Positions 8,897-19,354 of a DNA stretch of 64,000 bases are shown here, piece by piece. A model generated the notes under the pieces. The model saw only the letters and a program-made list of their open reading frames with translations. It was not told where the DNA came from and did not search any database. The stretch's first letter is position 1, and each line of letters starts with the position of its first letter. Origin of the DNA: Tetramitus jugosus. Its lineage: Eukaryota; Heterolobosea; Eutetramitea; Acrasida; Vahlkampfiidae. Made by a program: the position numbers and the translations under genes. The stretch spans positions 248,001-312,000 of the forward strand of contig OW569371.1 in NCBI GenBank assembly GCA_937625935.1, given 5' to 3'.

Positions 8897-10309
8897 TTAC
8901 TGAGTCTTGTCTCTGTCCACCCAATCAAAGCCGCACATTTCACAAATGTAGAACAATTTTCCTTGGTTTTCCCTGTTCTTCATTTTTACATATTGAATGA
9001 GCTCCGCCACACATCTGCCACAGGTTGTGCACTTGTAATTGTCTGATTGAACCAGACTTTTGAGAATCTTGAAATTGATGAAAGCCTTCTTTTCAGAGAG
9101 TTCATCTTTGGTTTTTCCCATTCTTATGTTCATCATAAACTTGAATTCCTCGTCAGTAATTTCGTCTTTGGCCCTCCCATATTCCAGGATGGTTGCACTC
9201 GGGACTCCTGTGTACACATTTTTATGGATAAGGGTTGAGGTATCTGGAATCGACCTGGAGTTTTGTGATAGTATCAAGAGAGCAGTGTCAGCATGCCCAA
9301 ATTCCGAAGCAACTCGCCAAGCGTCATGTTTCCAAAAAGATGGGTCTATTCGCTCATCTTTAAGTAAAAGTTCGATGAGAGAGTTCGCTCCATTCATGGC
9401 GGCCGTTCTGAGAACGAGATTGTGGAATATGGTTGGATCTACTCTTTTGGTCATTATCATACGTTCTACGAGGTTCATATGATTTTTTTGACAACCCAGC
9501 TTGACTGATTCAGTCAGATCTATAGTTTGATCTTCAATAGCTACATCAAGGAGGGCTCCATGATCATTTTCGATTGCTATATGAAGGAGTTCATCGCTTG
9601 TTGCCAATTTGTGGTGTTTGACGAGACAAAGAACTACATAGCCCTTATTCTTCCTCTTTGCATATTGATCAAACAGCTGTCGATTTTCTTCAAGGGAAAT
9701 TAGTTGCTTCCATTGTTGAGATCCAACGAGAATATCAAGAGAAGTCATAAATTTCAGATCTCTTGCATATTCAAACATGGTAAGCAAGTGTTCCTTGGTG
9801 AGTTTGTTGTGTTCCATGATCAATCTCAAAGCCTTTGGAGTTTGTCTTGCAACTGCCACTCGAAACGCACTCGTATGGTAGCCCTCCCTCAAAAAAGAAG
9901 TGAACGGATTGAATCGCTCCGTTTGTGACACGAGTGTGAAAAGTTCTGCATTGTCAAGCTGGATCAACACTCTTATACCACTATTACTATGTGGTAAGAG
10001 ATCAACATTGGTGTCGTCAAGACATCGCTGCAATAACTCGACATTTCCACTCTTGCATGCATGTGCCAACGCATGTTGATTTAGTCTCTGTGCTCTCAAC
10101 GCCTGTTTATGAAATCTTTTGTTTTTCAGGATTTGCATCAAGGAGAAAATTTCTCTGTTGGAAAAATGGGTCAACACAGTCCATAAGATGTCATCAGGCC
10201 AGTACAATGGTGTTGTTTCTTGGGTGACCACCTTTCTTCGCTTCACATCAATGCTTGCTTTTGCTTCTGTAGGACGCTTCATTATCGGATCTTCTTTTTT
10301 TGCGAACAT
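8897..10309 (-). CDS. F-box/ankyrin-like protein with C-terminal TFIIS-like zinc ribbon
   Basis: A 470-residue protein. Residues about 20-60 resemble an F-box (WPDDILWTVLTHF). The middle holds degenerate ankyrin-like repeats (ALAHACKSGNVELLQRCL, LLHIAIENDHGALLDVAI, VASEFGHADTALLIL). The last 50 residues form a four-Cys zinc ribbon, CTTC...CEMC followed by GFDW, spaced much like the TFIIS C-terminal ribbon (CxxC-x-CxxCGxxW). The catalytic Asp-Glu pair of TFIIS is not seen, so cleavage stimulation is unlikely. It is probably an SCF substrate adaptor. The ATG at 10309 was chosen; 10282 is an alternative. It is divergent from SPC24 over a short GC-motif-bearing promoter. Confidence 0.65.
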   Translation of the reverse strand: MFAKKEDPIMKRPTEAKASIDVKRRKVVTQETTPLYWPDDILWTVLTHFSNREIFSLMQILKNKRFHKQALRAQRLNQHALAHACKSGNVELLQRCLDDTNVDLLPHSNSGIRVLIQLDNAELFTLVSQTERFNPFTSFLREGYHTSAFRVAVARQTPKALRLIMEHNKLTKEHLLTMFEYARDLKFMTSLDILVGSQQWKQLISLEENRQLFDQYAKRKNKGYVVLCLVKHHKLATSDELLHIAIENDHGALLDVAIEDQTIDLTESVKLGCQKNHMNLVERMIMTKRVDPTIFHNLVLRTAAMNGANSLIELLLKDERIDPSFWKHDAWRVASEFGHADTALLILSQNSRSIPDTSTLIHKNVYTGVPSATILEYGRAKDEITDEEFKFMMNIRMGKTKDELSEKKAFINFKILKSLVQSDNYKCTTCGRCVAELIQYVKMKNRENQGKLFYICEMCGFDWVDRDKTQ

Positions 10310-10313
10310 GAAA

Positions 10314-10345
10314 TTGGCGCCCAAACTGTGTTCTTTTTTCCCGCC
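10314..10345. promoter_or_regulatory. Two E2F-like motifs in a divergent promoter
   Basis: TTGGCGCCCAA at 10314-10324 and TTTTCCCGCC at 10336-10345 lie between the F-box/ankyrin gene and SPC24, 33-64 bases before the SPC24 ATG. They match the E2F/DP consensus TTTSSCGC. Binding is inferred. Confidence 0.45.
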
Positions 10346-10377
10346 AACAACAAACCAGTAAAGAAAAAAAACAACGG

Positions 10378-11052
10378 ATGAACGACACGAGTCAGGTTGG
10401 AATTGCAACCAACAACAACAACAACAACGGCAATGGTAATGCTGCTATGGATCCTAGGAAAGACATTGAACAGTCACTCAAGGTTCTCTCCCAACTAGAC
10501 GGCCTGTACAAACAAATGCCCGACCATGAGCGAATTCAGAGCATTCAAAAGCAGAGAGAAGAGTTGATAAACAAGTGCCGACAACAACAAAACAGATTAA
10601 AGCAGTTGATTCATCAAATGAAGGCAAAGAATGAACAAACAAGGGCACAAAGTGTTCGAGTGGAGCCTGAATCGGAGCATTTGAAGAGAGTGAAGATGCT
10701 GCAGAGAGAACTAGAGGATTTGAATGAGAGTGTGTTTGGTCTGGAACAGCAGTGTCACAATTTGTCAAAGTTGATTGAGCAGGAGCATCAGAGGCAATTG
10801 TCCTATCAAGAACAGATTTCATCATTAGATAAGGAATTTAATGATCAGGTGAGATGGGGCAATGATTTAACAAGAATGTACAAGTATGTTTGTCCTGTGG
10901 AGTGGGATTTGGCCTATTCGCAAGGTGCAAAGGGCTTCTTTAAGCCTGACGCAGTGAAACAACAAAATGTCATTCTGTTTGACTTTACTGGTTTCAGTGA
11001 GAGACAAACAGCCAACCGTATGTGGGACAAACTGTACGAAATGTTCTGCTAG
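10378..11052 (+). CDS. SPC24: Kinetochore protein Spc24-like
   Basis: A 224-residue protein: an Asn-rich start, a long coiled coil (about 25-155) and a compact C-terminal RWD-like domain. The last 60 residues (LTRMYKYVCPVEWDL, then NVILFDFTGF, then MWDKLYEMF) follow the Spc24 pattern of LKLYR..GI.WD, a mid-strand and a final W-x-x-L helix. Spc24 pairs with Spc25 in the NDC80 complex, which binds spindle microtubules. Length fits the family (about 200). The promoter is shared with a divergent F-box gene and carries E2F-like motifs, which suits a mitotic gene. Other coiled-coil RWD kinetochore subunits are possible. Confidence 0.6.
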   Translation: MNDTSQVGIATNNNNNNGNGNAAMDPRKDIEQSLKVLSQLDGLYKQMPDHERIQSIQKQREELINKCRQQQNRLKQLIHQMKAKNEQTRAQSVRVEPESEHLKRVKMLQRELEDLNESVFGLEQQCHNLSKLIEQEHQRQLSYQEQISSLDKEFNDQVRWGNDLTRMYKYVCPVEWDLAYSQGAKGFFKPDAVKQQNVILFDFTGFSERQTANRMWDKLYEMFC

Positions 11053-11130
11053 AAAACATTGATTCAAGGTTTCTCGTAACCGGAGGTTGTACTGCAACAT
11101 ACAAGGAGATCCTCATCTTCGATCAGGACA

Positions 11131-11138
11131 TATAAATA
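11131..11138 (+). promoter_or_regulatory. TATA box
   Basis: TATAAATA, 57-64 bases upstream of the ATG at 11195. It is the best canonical TATA match I noticed in the window and supports the small gene that follows. Confidence 0.55.
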
Positions 11139-11194
11139 GTTCTGTGTACAGATGGTCCTACAACACCAAAGAACAAAACATAACAACACCGACT

Positions 11195-11482
11195 ATGCCG
11201 AGGGAGTGGAAGTGTCCAGGTTGCTCTAGCACCATGACGTCTCATTACAACCGACACAGAGAACATTGTTGCCGCTTCAGGGAAACTAATGATTTCATTG
11301 TATTTCAACAAGCGAAAAAGAAGCGAGAAGAATGCTCAAGTCTGAAGATGATTAACAAGGTTGCATTGGCTTCTGAAGAACCAGTTTCAACGGTTTCATC
11401 ATTGATGAGTGACAAAATCCCTACCATAACAACTACACAAACTTCCACTAATCCAACTCAACCAGAAACATTGAATAAATAA
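11195..11482 (+). CDS. Small putative zinc-binding protein
   Basis: A 95-residue ORF with Cys/His residues near its start (WKCPGC, then H17, H21, H24, C25, C26) that could bind one zinc, loosely like BED/C2HC fingers. The rest is Lys-rich, then Thr/Ser-rich low complexity. A TATA box lies just upstream and an AATAAA-containing 3' end overlaps the stop. An in-frame TTG/CTG extension exists, but the ATG at 11195 is the first Met with a suitable leader. I do not recognise the family; function unknown. Confidence 0.45.
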   Translation: MPREWKCPGCSSTMTSHYNRHREHCCRFRETNDFIVFQQAKKKREECSSLKMINKVALASEEPVSTVSSLMSDKIPTITTTQTSTNPTQPETLNK

Positions 11483-11521
11483 TTTATCATAAAAATACAA
11501 GTTTTGCAACAAGTCAAATTG

Positions 11522-13168
11522 TTACAATTTGAATCTGGCAATGTTTAACAGTGAAATCTTCTGCCTATTGATTAAACTGACTGCCGGATAAAAGTGTTGA
11601 CCACTAATGTAGTCGAACGGCTCTTCCATGATTGGTTCTCCATTCAAGAAGAACATTATGCTAGCACCTACTCGTTTGCGTCCAATTAACCGCTTCCTCT
11701 CCTCCACATAATCCTTTGTAGCAACACTAATGTCCTTCTCATGAAGCAACTCATCATTCTCTTCAGATGAATGAGTCATATCAAACTGTATCGTTACGAC
11801 ATCACCATCCTTAATCTGGAATCCACTGCCTAGCTTAAAGAAATCATTGAGTTTATACATGATTCGATTCGATGCCAAAATCAATCCAATTCCTTCGACT
11901 CCCTCACTTCCAATCCACACACCATTCGCTCTCCTTCTCATTCTCTGTCTCTCACTCACAGAATGATCATCGAGACCCGAACTGGAAGGATGAGGAATCG
12001 CACCTACAATAATCTTCCAATAATTGCTTCCCTGAGCTTCCATATGATCCACCAAAATACTCCACTGATACAAGTAACCTGGTTTCATCGCATAGGCCAA
12101 TGGAACAGTGATCCACTTTGTGCCACGATCATGATTCGAATTCATGACACATCGACCACCAATCTCATAACGAATCAATTGATGATGATACAGCGCTAGA
12201 GCTTGATCAAACTCCAATTGTTTCAAATCTCTCGTGTCCATGAGGTTCATTGTCGACTGATGAACGACTCTTCTTTCCACCGCAGTTCTCTCATTCTCAT
12301 CATTTGTAGCCATTTCACCACTCGTTGCATGATTCACATTTGCATGCACATTCGCAAGAGAAGTCGTAGTCGTAGTAGAGGTAGTATTCGTCAGAGAACT
12401 AGACTGATTTTGTCGTAAGAATGAAAGTTGTTGAGGGCTATTGTGAGACCTCATGAGCCAACCACTAGAGGATGACGAGATTGGTGGAGAAGAGGCTCCC
12501 ATCAATGATGATGAAGATGATGATGACACATGCAGTGAAGGAGGAGGTGATTGAGAAAAGGGTGGTGAGAAGGCAGCAGGAGGAGACATGGAAGATGCAC
12601 CCCAACTACCTGATCGAACAGCATGACTATTGACATAGTTGCTGCTGCTTTCATCAATGGGCTTGAAAGCGACAAACTTGTTGCACAGAATCGATTGAAC
12701 ACATTGTCGCCACGAAAGAGCTCTCTCGTGGTGGTCAGACTCACTCCGCCGTAATAGAGAAAAATATTTTTCCGAGTCGGAGATTGAAAAATGGGCGCGT
12801 TGACGCTTCCAAATGCAATCAAAATGGAATTTCCACACCCATGCAAAACAATCATCGTTTTGTTCATTGTCGTAATCTTCATCGTCTTCACTACCACCCA
12901 ATAAACAATCCGCAAAATATTGATTAACAAGTGCCAAATGATACAGATCGCTCACTGTTAAAAACAAGGCAATTTCGGAGAAAATGTCGGAGTTTTCATA
13001 GAGAAATTGAGCGTCGAGGTGCTCAACCACAGCAACTGTTTTGGCTGTGATGTGAGAGGAAAAGGGTGATTGAGATTTCGATAATGGGCTCGAGGATGAT
13101 GATGCAAATGTAGCAGTTGGAGAATTTTGCTGCTGCAAAAATTGTGAAAAAGCAGATGAAAATGACAT
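11522..13168 (-). CDS. F-box/SPRY-like protein
   Basis: A 548-residue protein. Residues about 55-90 resemble an F-box (NSDIFSEIALFLTVSDLYHLALV). A Ser/Asn-rich low-complexity stretch follows. Residues about 335-548 look like a B30.2/SPRY fold: KWITVPLAYAMKPG, YQWSILVDHMEAQGSNYWKI, GVWIGSEGVEGIG, DGDVVTIQFDM, ASIMFFLNGEP and FYPAVSL are the usual strand signatures. By analogy to FBXO45-type proteins it is probably an SCF adaptor that recognises substrates through the SPRY domain. The substrate cannot be told. Confidence 0.72.
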   Translation of the reverse strand: MSFSSAFSQFLQQQNSPTATFASSSSSPLSKSQSPFSSHITAKTVAVVEHLDAQFLYENSDIFSEIALFLTVSDLYHLALVNQYFADCLLGGSEDDEDYDNEQNDDCFAWVWKFHFDCIWKRQRAHFSISDSEKYFSLLRRSESDHHERALSWRQCVQSILCNKFVAFKPIDESSSNYVNSHAVRSGSWGASSMSPPAAFSPPFSQSPPPSLHVSSSSSSSLMGASSPPISSSSSGWLMRSHNSPQQLSFLRQNQSSSLTNTTSTTTTTSLANVHANVNHATSGEMATNDENERTAVERRVVHQSTMNLMDTRDLKQLEFDQALALYHHQLIRYEIGGRCVMNSNHDRGTKWITVPLAYAMKPGYLYQWSILVDHMEAQGSNYWKIIVGAIPHPSSSGLDDHSVSERQRMRRRANGVWIGSEGVEGIGLILASNRIMYKLNDFFKLGSGFQIKDGDVVTIQFDMTHSSEENDELLHEKDISVATKDYVEERKRLIGRKRVGASIMFFLNGEPIMEEPFDYISGQHFYPAVSLINRQKISLLNIARFKL

Positions 13169-13302
13169 GGTCTCTCTTATTCGTTGAGTGTGAATTGCAT
13201 GTGTGACGTGTTTTTTGTTGTTAATTTTTTCTTTGTTTTTCCCTCTTTTTTATCGGAAGGAAAATAACTCCGATGAACGGGGAAAGTTAACGCAGTTCCT
13301 AT

Positions 13303-14886
13303 CTACTCTTCGAAAGAGTCTGTGAAGGAAGAGATGAGGGTTCGAGGAGAGTTGGGGTTCATCTCTTTGGGAACAACTCTACTCAGAGTCCTTTTGGAGC
13401 CACTGAATTCTGATATCCTTCCCGTGGTCTGTTTTTGTTCTGAGACTCTGGGGTTGTCTGGATTGAGAGTGTGGTTGAGTTTGTTGAACAGTATCTTCAA
13501 CACCATTTCTTTTTCTTCCCATGTTAATCGTGTGAAGTCAGATTGTACAATTGTTGCGAGGTGTGGAGAGTCGGCCGAGCTCCGTTTTACCTTTGTCATT
13601 TTCCCTAAGACATTGTAAAGTCCAGAACGGTTGTTCTTTGTCATTGTTCTCAAATTAATGGGAGGGAATTCCGCTTGGGTGTGCTCAGAGTCCGATAACG
13701 TTCTACTATCCTTTAACTTCTGACTCTTCACGAAGGAGAAAGCTTCTGCAAAAAACATTTCGAACTCTGTCCTTTGATGTAGTATTCTCTCCGCAAGTTT
13801 CTTCAGATGGAGTAGTTCTCTAGTCCGAACGACGACCAAATTCTGTTTCTCTGCCAGTTCCCTCTTCAACTTTTCCGAAGATCGATTATTTTCATAGATT
13901 AACTCGTTCTTCTCTCTTACATAACATTCCTGTTGTTGCTCGAGCTTCAACTCTAACTGCTCTATTTTGGTATGGAGTTCTTTAATTTCTCTTGCTACTC
14001 TTACTGCCTGCTTAGCATACATTTTCAAACTGTCTTCGACTAAATCTTTCTCTCTCGTTAATTGCCGGTTCTCAACCTCGAGATTTGTTTTTAATTGACC
14101 TACATCAACGAGGTCCCTTCCTAATGTTCGTTGTTGATCCATTAGCTCGATATTTTCTTGGTGTATTTCCTTTGATTTTCTACCTACTAGACTCATTGCT
14201 TTCTGGTGAACTTCCTCGAGCAGAGCCCTTCGAAGCAACTCCTCTTCTGCCTTCAAGGCAATCTTTTCTTCCTCAAACTTGACTTTCAATTTCGTTAACT
14301 CAGTTTCAAAGTTAGCTTTCATAACATCAATTTCCATTTCCTTCCTCCGTAAAGCCTCTTTCAACTCTTTCTTATCTATCTAGAAACGTGATTACAGAGA
14401 TTACAATTGTTATTAATTATCAATCTTCATCGCTTCTCCTTCATACACATTTCTTGTACATACTTGCAACTTCTCGAGTTCCTTCATATCTTCTTTCATT
14501 TTATCGAATTCACTGTTCAGGTTGGTCTGAGTCATTTCATACTCCGTTCTTCGAGAAGATAATTCTAAATCCTTGAGTTTTAACCTCTCTTCATAGTCGT
14601 CCTGCATATCCTCCATCTTCTTCAGCAAATTTCGGAGTTGAGTGTTCTTCAGTTCCAAATCTTTTTGTAAGTAGGAAGAGACTTGAGAATGATCATGTTC
14701 CCTCTTTTTTGATTCTTCTTTCATTGCCGAGTTTTCAGCTTTCACTTTTTCATACAGTGACATGTAGGTTTGTAGAGCTTGAAGCTTGGCTACAACACTT
14801 GCATCGTCAATCTTACTCGCTGGTTCGCTTGCCGAGCTCATGTCATTGATTCGAGCATCAGATGTCTTTGTTTTCAACTTGGACAT
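13303..14886 (-). CDS. BBOF1/CFAP157-like basal-body coiled-coil protein
   Basis: Two exons, 14886-14464 and 14379-13303, flank an 84-base GT-AG intron (14380-14463, donor GTATGT, phase 0), giving about 499 residues. Long coiled coil covers most of the chain. Near the C-terminus the segment FTRLTWEEKEMVLKILFNKLN resembles the LTWEQKExVLRxLFAKMN motif I associate with BBOF1 and CFAP157, ciliary basal-body and axonemal coiled-coil proteins of about 520 residues. A flagellar role fits an organism that assembles basal bodies when it becomes a flagellate. The tail is Ser/Arg-rich. The precise paralogue is uncertain. Confidence 0.55.
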
Positions 14887-14985
14887 CAATTATTCTGTTT
14901 TCGGTTGCAAGATAAATTAGTTCTGTTTTTGCCTCTTGGTACACTTGACATTTCAAGTCACGATGAAATGAATCTTAACTTTATT

Positions 14986-16269
14986 TTACGATACGCTCGC
15001 TTTCGGTTCTTTGTTCAACATACGACAGAAGAAAACGTTAGAAAGAGTCATGTTTTTGTTGGGAACTGCATAATTCATCCCCTTACTCATCAACTCTCTC
15101 ACATTCTCAGCATAGAGATCTGGGTTTTCCCTTTCCAATTGGTTAGGATAATATACTGGAAAGTGAATAATCGTACAACTGTTGTAGAATTGACACAGAA
15201 ACCGAGGAAACCAGAGAAAGATGTTAATACTGTCCCAAGCTACATTAAAATGACGGTAGGGATAGTGAACCATCATGGGCTTCACTGGAGATCCGTTCAC
15301 AAATGCTCCTCGGTGAAACCGGAGCAAACTTGTGCCATTCGTGGTCGTCCCCTCAGGAAATATCACTAACTTTGCTCTGGTCGTATCTTCATTGTACTTT
15401 TTCTCTTCTTCTTTCATCATATCCAACAAGTTACTCCTCGTGCTTTCATCATAGAATAAGCAACCAATTTGTTGCATGAATCGACCAATAATCGGAACTT
15501 TTTGAAGAGATCCTTTGGAGAGCATACCAACAGCTCCTAGCTCTTCCAAAATCATGAAGACATCACAGAACGACACATGATTGCAAACTGTAATGTAACA
15601 ACTCGAATCAGTTTCTGACTGAGAATTCTGAGTATAATATTGATCCGAACCATTGATCATCTGATACTCGATATCCTCTCGTGTTTCTCTATCGTTGATC
15701 GATGTCAAGGAGTTGTTATCGAAGACGGAGTTTTCCGGGTGCTGTTGAAGTCGAGCAATATCGTCTCCGGATAAAAAGATGCGATGAATTCTGTGGAACC
15801 CAGAGACAATCAACCCTACACGGATCACGTCTTTCAACCACGAGAACATTATTCTTCTCGGAGAGTCTGGCGGCAAGTCATCAATTGACTTGTAACTATG
15901 TTTCGGCGAACAAATGAACAACCAATCAGTGAACACAACAATTCTAGAGAACAAGTACCAAGAAAGAACAATTAGCAGAATAAGACAGAATCGGACAGGT
16001 ATGAGTATAATTCCTGGGAAAATGAACTTGATCGTTTCGAGAGCAATCGTTGCACGGGAGGACGACCGTCGAAACGGGGCAGTATAATTCTTTGTTTTCA
16101 TGTCAACTTTTAAGACATTTTCTTGTGTTGGATCTCTCTGACTGAATGTCTGATTGACTTGAATGATCGAATCTGCGCTGCCTGAATCTAAAGGTGCTTG
16201 TTGGAGTTGATCCATGTTCATGCTGTTCAGTTGAAAGCTATTGGCATACTGAGTAGGTGTCGTCATCAT
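14986..16269 (-). CDS. Lysophospholipid acyltransferase (LPLAT/PlsC family)
   Basis: A 427-residue membrane acyltransferase that should esterify lysophospholipids with acyl-CoA at the ER. One or two hydrophobic segments lie at about 80-118. The catalytic block 1 is NHVSFCD (H231 and D236, the HX4D motif), block 2 is around GCLFYDESTR (269-278), and block 3 is FPEGT (304-308) followed by FHRGAF. The C-terminal half ends with HFPVYYPN, resembling LPCAT/AGPAT-type enzymes. The EF-hands found in LPCAT1/2 are missing. The N-terminal 70 residues are Gln/Asn-rich. Substrate headgroup cannot be decided from sequence. Confidence 0.8.
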   Translation of the reverse strand: MMTTPTQYANSFQLNSMNMDQLQQAPLDSGSADSIIQVNQTFSQRDPTQENVLKVDMKTKNYTAPFRRSSSRATIALETIKFIFPGIILIPVRFCLILLIVLSWYLFSRIVVFTDWLFICSPKHSYKSIDDLPPDSPRRIMFSWLKDVIRVGLIVSGFHRIHRIFLSGDDIARLQQHPENSVFDNNSLTSINDRETREDIEYQMINGSDQYYTQNSQSETDSSCYITVCNHVSFCDVFMILEELGAVGMLSKGSLQKVPIIGRFMQQIGCLFYDESTRSNLLDMMKEEEKKYNEDTTRAKLVIFPEGTTTNGTSLLRFHRGAFVNGSPVKPMMVHYPYRHFNVAWDSINIFLWFPRFLCQFYNSCTIIHFPVYYPNQLERENPDLYAENVRELMSKGMNYAVPNKNMTLSNVFFCRMLNKEPKASVS

Positions 16270-16560
16270 CTTGGGGTTCTTTGATTTTTAGAGCCAACTA
16301 TCCAATGATGTGGAGATTGAACAGAAAGGGTCAGGCAGAGTTCAAACTATTTTTGGTCGGTTGAGTGTATAATAGCTCAAGGAGTTTTTTTCACCTCCGA
16401 ATTCTGTGTCGTGGAATTTGACAGGTGTCCTTGACCAACGATCTTGCTCACCAACTCATAGAATGGTGTAGCTCAACATGACTCCAAATCCTTTGAAGTG
16501 GTAGTGTTCCCATTGATTTGATTTTTATGAAAGTTTATTGTTCCCAATCCCAGTAACTTA

Positions 16561-18900
16561 TTATTCTGCCTTGTCTGTGGTTGGCTGTTTCCCAAAGAGA
16601 GAAGCAAAGTTGCGAGTTTTAACATTAACCATTTGACGAATCGTCTCAATATCTTCATCAGCAAGTGGAACACCAGCTGCCAATCGAGACTTCTCTTCCT
16701 CCTTTTGTGACTCTTCCTTTGGTTGAACAAACCTTTGAAGGAATTCATATGCAAGTAGCGTGACACCGAATTGAGGAGACGAACGAACGACTCTTGGAAC
16801 AACACCCTTGAAGAGTGCTTTTGGTCCTTCTTGCTTGTAAACTTGACCCAGACAATCCATAATACCAGAGTATGTGGCCTGTCCTTTACGAGCCTCAACT
16901 TGCAATCTTGTCTTCACCACATCGAATGGCGTTGTTGAAGATGCAGAAATACCTCCTGCAATACAACCAGCAAGCAACAATCCCCACCCTTGTGTCTCAA
17001 CCTCACCTTCCTTCTTGAACTTTTCTTTCAGGTAGGCATAAGTTGGGAAATATATACCAGAGAATGGAATATCTCTGGCAAAACATGCCGTCGATCCTCT
17101 GTATAATCCAGACAATCCTAACTCCTTGCAAATTGTTAGAGCACTCTTAGGAGCGATACCCTCTTGTCTTGCAATTTCTCCTTGTACTTGCAATCGAATC
17201 TTGACAATTTCAATAGGATTGGTGAATACGACCTGAGAGGCACCAGCACCCATACCAGCTAACACTTCCAATGGGAAGTAAATTTCGCCCTCCTCGCCAG
17301 AACCACCAAACCAATCGCGCAAGAAATCGTTGGTGACAAGCTTGATAGCCTTCTCTGGAGCTACACCAATCAATTGAGGACCAAGACCACGATACAGCCC
17401 TTTGAAACCTTCAAATTTGTAGATTTGCTTAAAGCAGTCAATGCTGCTTGCATACAGCTGAGGGCCACCGCCACGCTGATTCTGCATACGTGTCTTCACC
17501 ATATCAATAGGATAGACAGCTGTTGCACCAATAGCTCCAGCAATACCACCATACAAAGTTTTTGTGGCAACCTTTACGGCACCACTCATCACTCTCTCTT
17601 GCCAAGTCATCTCAGCAATAGGATCCTTGGAACTGATTGCATCACGACTCCATGCATCCAACACGGCTTGTCTTCTTTCAGTGTCATGATTCAAAATGTT
17701 GATAAACTCTTCATAGTCCTCTCTCGAAAGAATATCTTCGTTTGAACTGGCAAACATTTTAAAAATGATAGAAACTTCCATTGGTGACAAAACAATACCT
17801 GTAATACGTCTAGCAGCTCTACTGAAGCTCGTCTTATCAATCTTACCATCAGGACCAGCAGCGTTACGAATAGAGGAAGCTACAGCCTGCAAGTTACTCA
17901 TAATTCGATTGAATGCATCAAACTCTGCATAACTAATCTTCTCTGATGTTTCCGACAATTTTCTAATGTTTTGATTGATTCTCTGAGGCAACTCTGACTG
18001 AGAAATATATCCCGTCAACAATTGACCAAACTGTGAAGCAGAAATGTAACCGTCGCCATCAGAGTCCATTCTTTGGAACTCTTGTCGACGAATCTCTTCT
18101 GTCAACAGTCTCATAAACTGTGAAAATTGATGGTAGGACAGTGTGCTGTGACCATCTCTGCCAAAGAACCTTGTCATCAACTCACAATCGAAATCGAAAT
18201 CAGTGTTCACATATCGATTGTTCTTCAATGCATGCTTGAACTCGTCCTTTGAAATACTGCCGTCATTGTTCACATCAAACATTCTGAACGCCATCTCAAA
18301 CTCATTCTCCGGTGTAGTCAAGAACTTGAACAGAATAATGTACTCTGATAGATTGATCATTCCAGTTTCTTTCGTATCAGCCATTTGGAACAGCAATCGT
18401 AGTGTGTTGGAATCAGGTGCCTTTTTTGGTGCAGCAGTTGTTGCTTGCTGTTGATTTCTATCAATAATGGATCGAATAAAGTCATCTGGTGTCATCAATG
18501 GAGATCCACTGATGGAGTCTCGATGAGAGGCATATCGTTGGAAAATTTTCTTGAGTCTCTTGTGTTGTTTCTTGTCCAACACTCTTCTCTTGGAAGTGCC
18601 TGATGAGGAAGCTTGTTGTTGTTCTCCAGATGTTGCAGCAGCAGTAGGTTCTTCAGCATGAAACACGCTTCCCCACATGCTACTCCTTGTTTTGTTGCTA
18701 CTGTTGTTACTGTTTGTTTCATCATGATCAGTTGTTGTTGTTGTTGATGTCGATGATGATGAAGTTTGCCAGACATCTCTTGTTGTGTACAATGCAGCAG
18801 AAAATCCAAGATTTTCCACATGAGTATTGTTGTTTAGCTTTCTGATCTTGTTTTTGGTCGAGTGAGACATTTCACTTGGAAATCGTAGATCGTTTGTCAT
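16561..18900 (-). CDS. SLC25A12: Calcium-regulated mitochondrial aspartate/glutamate carrier (aralar/citrin type)
   Basis: A 779-residue carrier with an N-terminal EF-hand domain and a C-terminal SLC25 domain, the layout of aralar and citrin, which exchange mitochondrial aspartate for cytosolic glutamate. Clear EF loops are DVNNDGSISKDE and DSDGDGYISASQ, with degenerate ones around them. Three carrier repeats show PIDMVKTRMQNQ, PIEIVKIRLQVQ and PFDVVKTRLQVE, the PX[DE]XX[KR] signatures. The amphipathic linker helix after the EF domain is present. The N-terminal 100 residues are a Ser/Thr-rich extension beyond the usual 670-680. An alternative Met lies 10 codons in. Together with MPC1 and PEPCK it belongs to central carbon metabolism. 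Confidence 0.9.
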   Translation of the reverse strand: MTNDLRFPSEMSHSTKNKIRKLNNNTHVENLGFSAALYTTRDVWQTSSSSTSTTTTTDHDETNSNNSSNKTRSSMWGSVFHAEEPTAAATSGEQQQASSSGTSKRRVLDKKQHKRLKKIFQRYASHRDSISGSPLMTPDDFIRSIIDRNQQQATTAAPKKAPDSNTLRLLFQMADTKETGMINLSEYIILFKFLTTPENEFEMAFRMFDVNNDGSISKDEFKHALKNNRYVNTDFDFDCELMTRFFGRDGHSTLSYHQFSQFMRLLTEEIRRQEFQRMDSDGDGYISASQFGQLLTGYISQSELPQRINQNIRKLSETSEKISYAEFDAFNRIMSNLQAVASSIRNAAGPDGKIDKTSFSRAARRITGIVLSPMEVSIIFKMFASSNEDILSREDYEEFINILNHDTERRQAVLDAWSRDAISSKDPIAEMTWQERVMSGAVKVATKTLYGGIAGAIGATAVYPIDMVKTRMQNQRGGGPQLYASSIDCFKQIYKFEGFKGLYRGLGPQLIGVAPEKAIKLVTNDFLRDWFGGSGEEGEIYFPLEVLAGMGAGASQVVFTNPIEIVKIRLQVQGEIARQEGIAPKSALTICKELGLSGLYRGSTACFARDIPFSGIYFPTYAYLKEKFKKEGEVETQGWGLLLAGCIAGGISASSTTPFDVVKTRLQVEARKGQATYSGIMDCLGQVYKQEGPKALFKGVVPRVVRSSPQFGVTLLAYEFLQRFVQPKEESQKEEEKSRLAAGVPLADEDIETIRQMVNVKTRNFASLFGKQPTTDKAE

Positions 18901-19354
18901 TGCTTTGTTTATTGTTAGTGTTGTTATTGTTGTTATTGTTGTTTGTAGTGTATGTACAATGTGTGTATCTCAGAGAGATCTATTTTTGTTGTAGTAAAGA
19001 AGGGGAGAGCTTTACAAAAAAAGATCACGTTGTTTGTGTTGGATGACGGTTGTTTAGGTGTTTGGGTTTGTGTGATGTACAGATAAATTAGAATGGATTT
19101 TTGGAAAGCTCTTTGGAGACTCCTCTTTCTGTCCTTTAAAAATACAGTGGTTGTTGTTTGGTTTGTTTTGCTTTGGTTGGTGTGAGTTCTCCAAACACAA
19201 AGTGAGATGACAAGGTGTTCTGAAAGGTGTTGTTAGCGAAAATATTCCAAGTGAAAATGTTCCGAAGGCTGATGCAGGGACTTGTCTTGTCGCCAACAGG
19301 GAGAAATGGAAAATTTCAAGATTCAGCCAAGTTGACAACGAAAAATGAGACAGG
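18901..19354. other. Intergenic region, leader of the carrier gene
   Basis: Just upstream of the carrier start is a CAA/ATAAC-rich leader (reverse strand). A 36-codon + strand ORF at 19257-19367 has a presequence-like N-terminus but overlaps the NUDT1 end and is unsupported. Nothing else seen. Confidence 0.4.
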
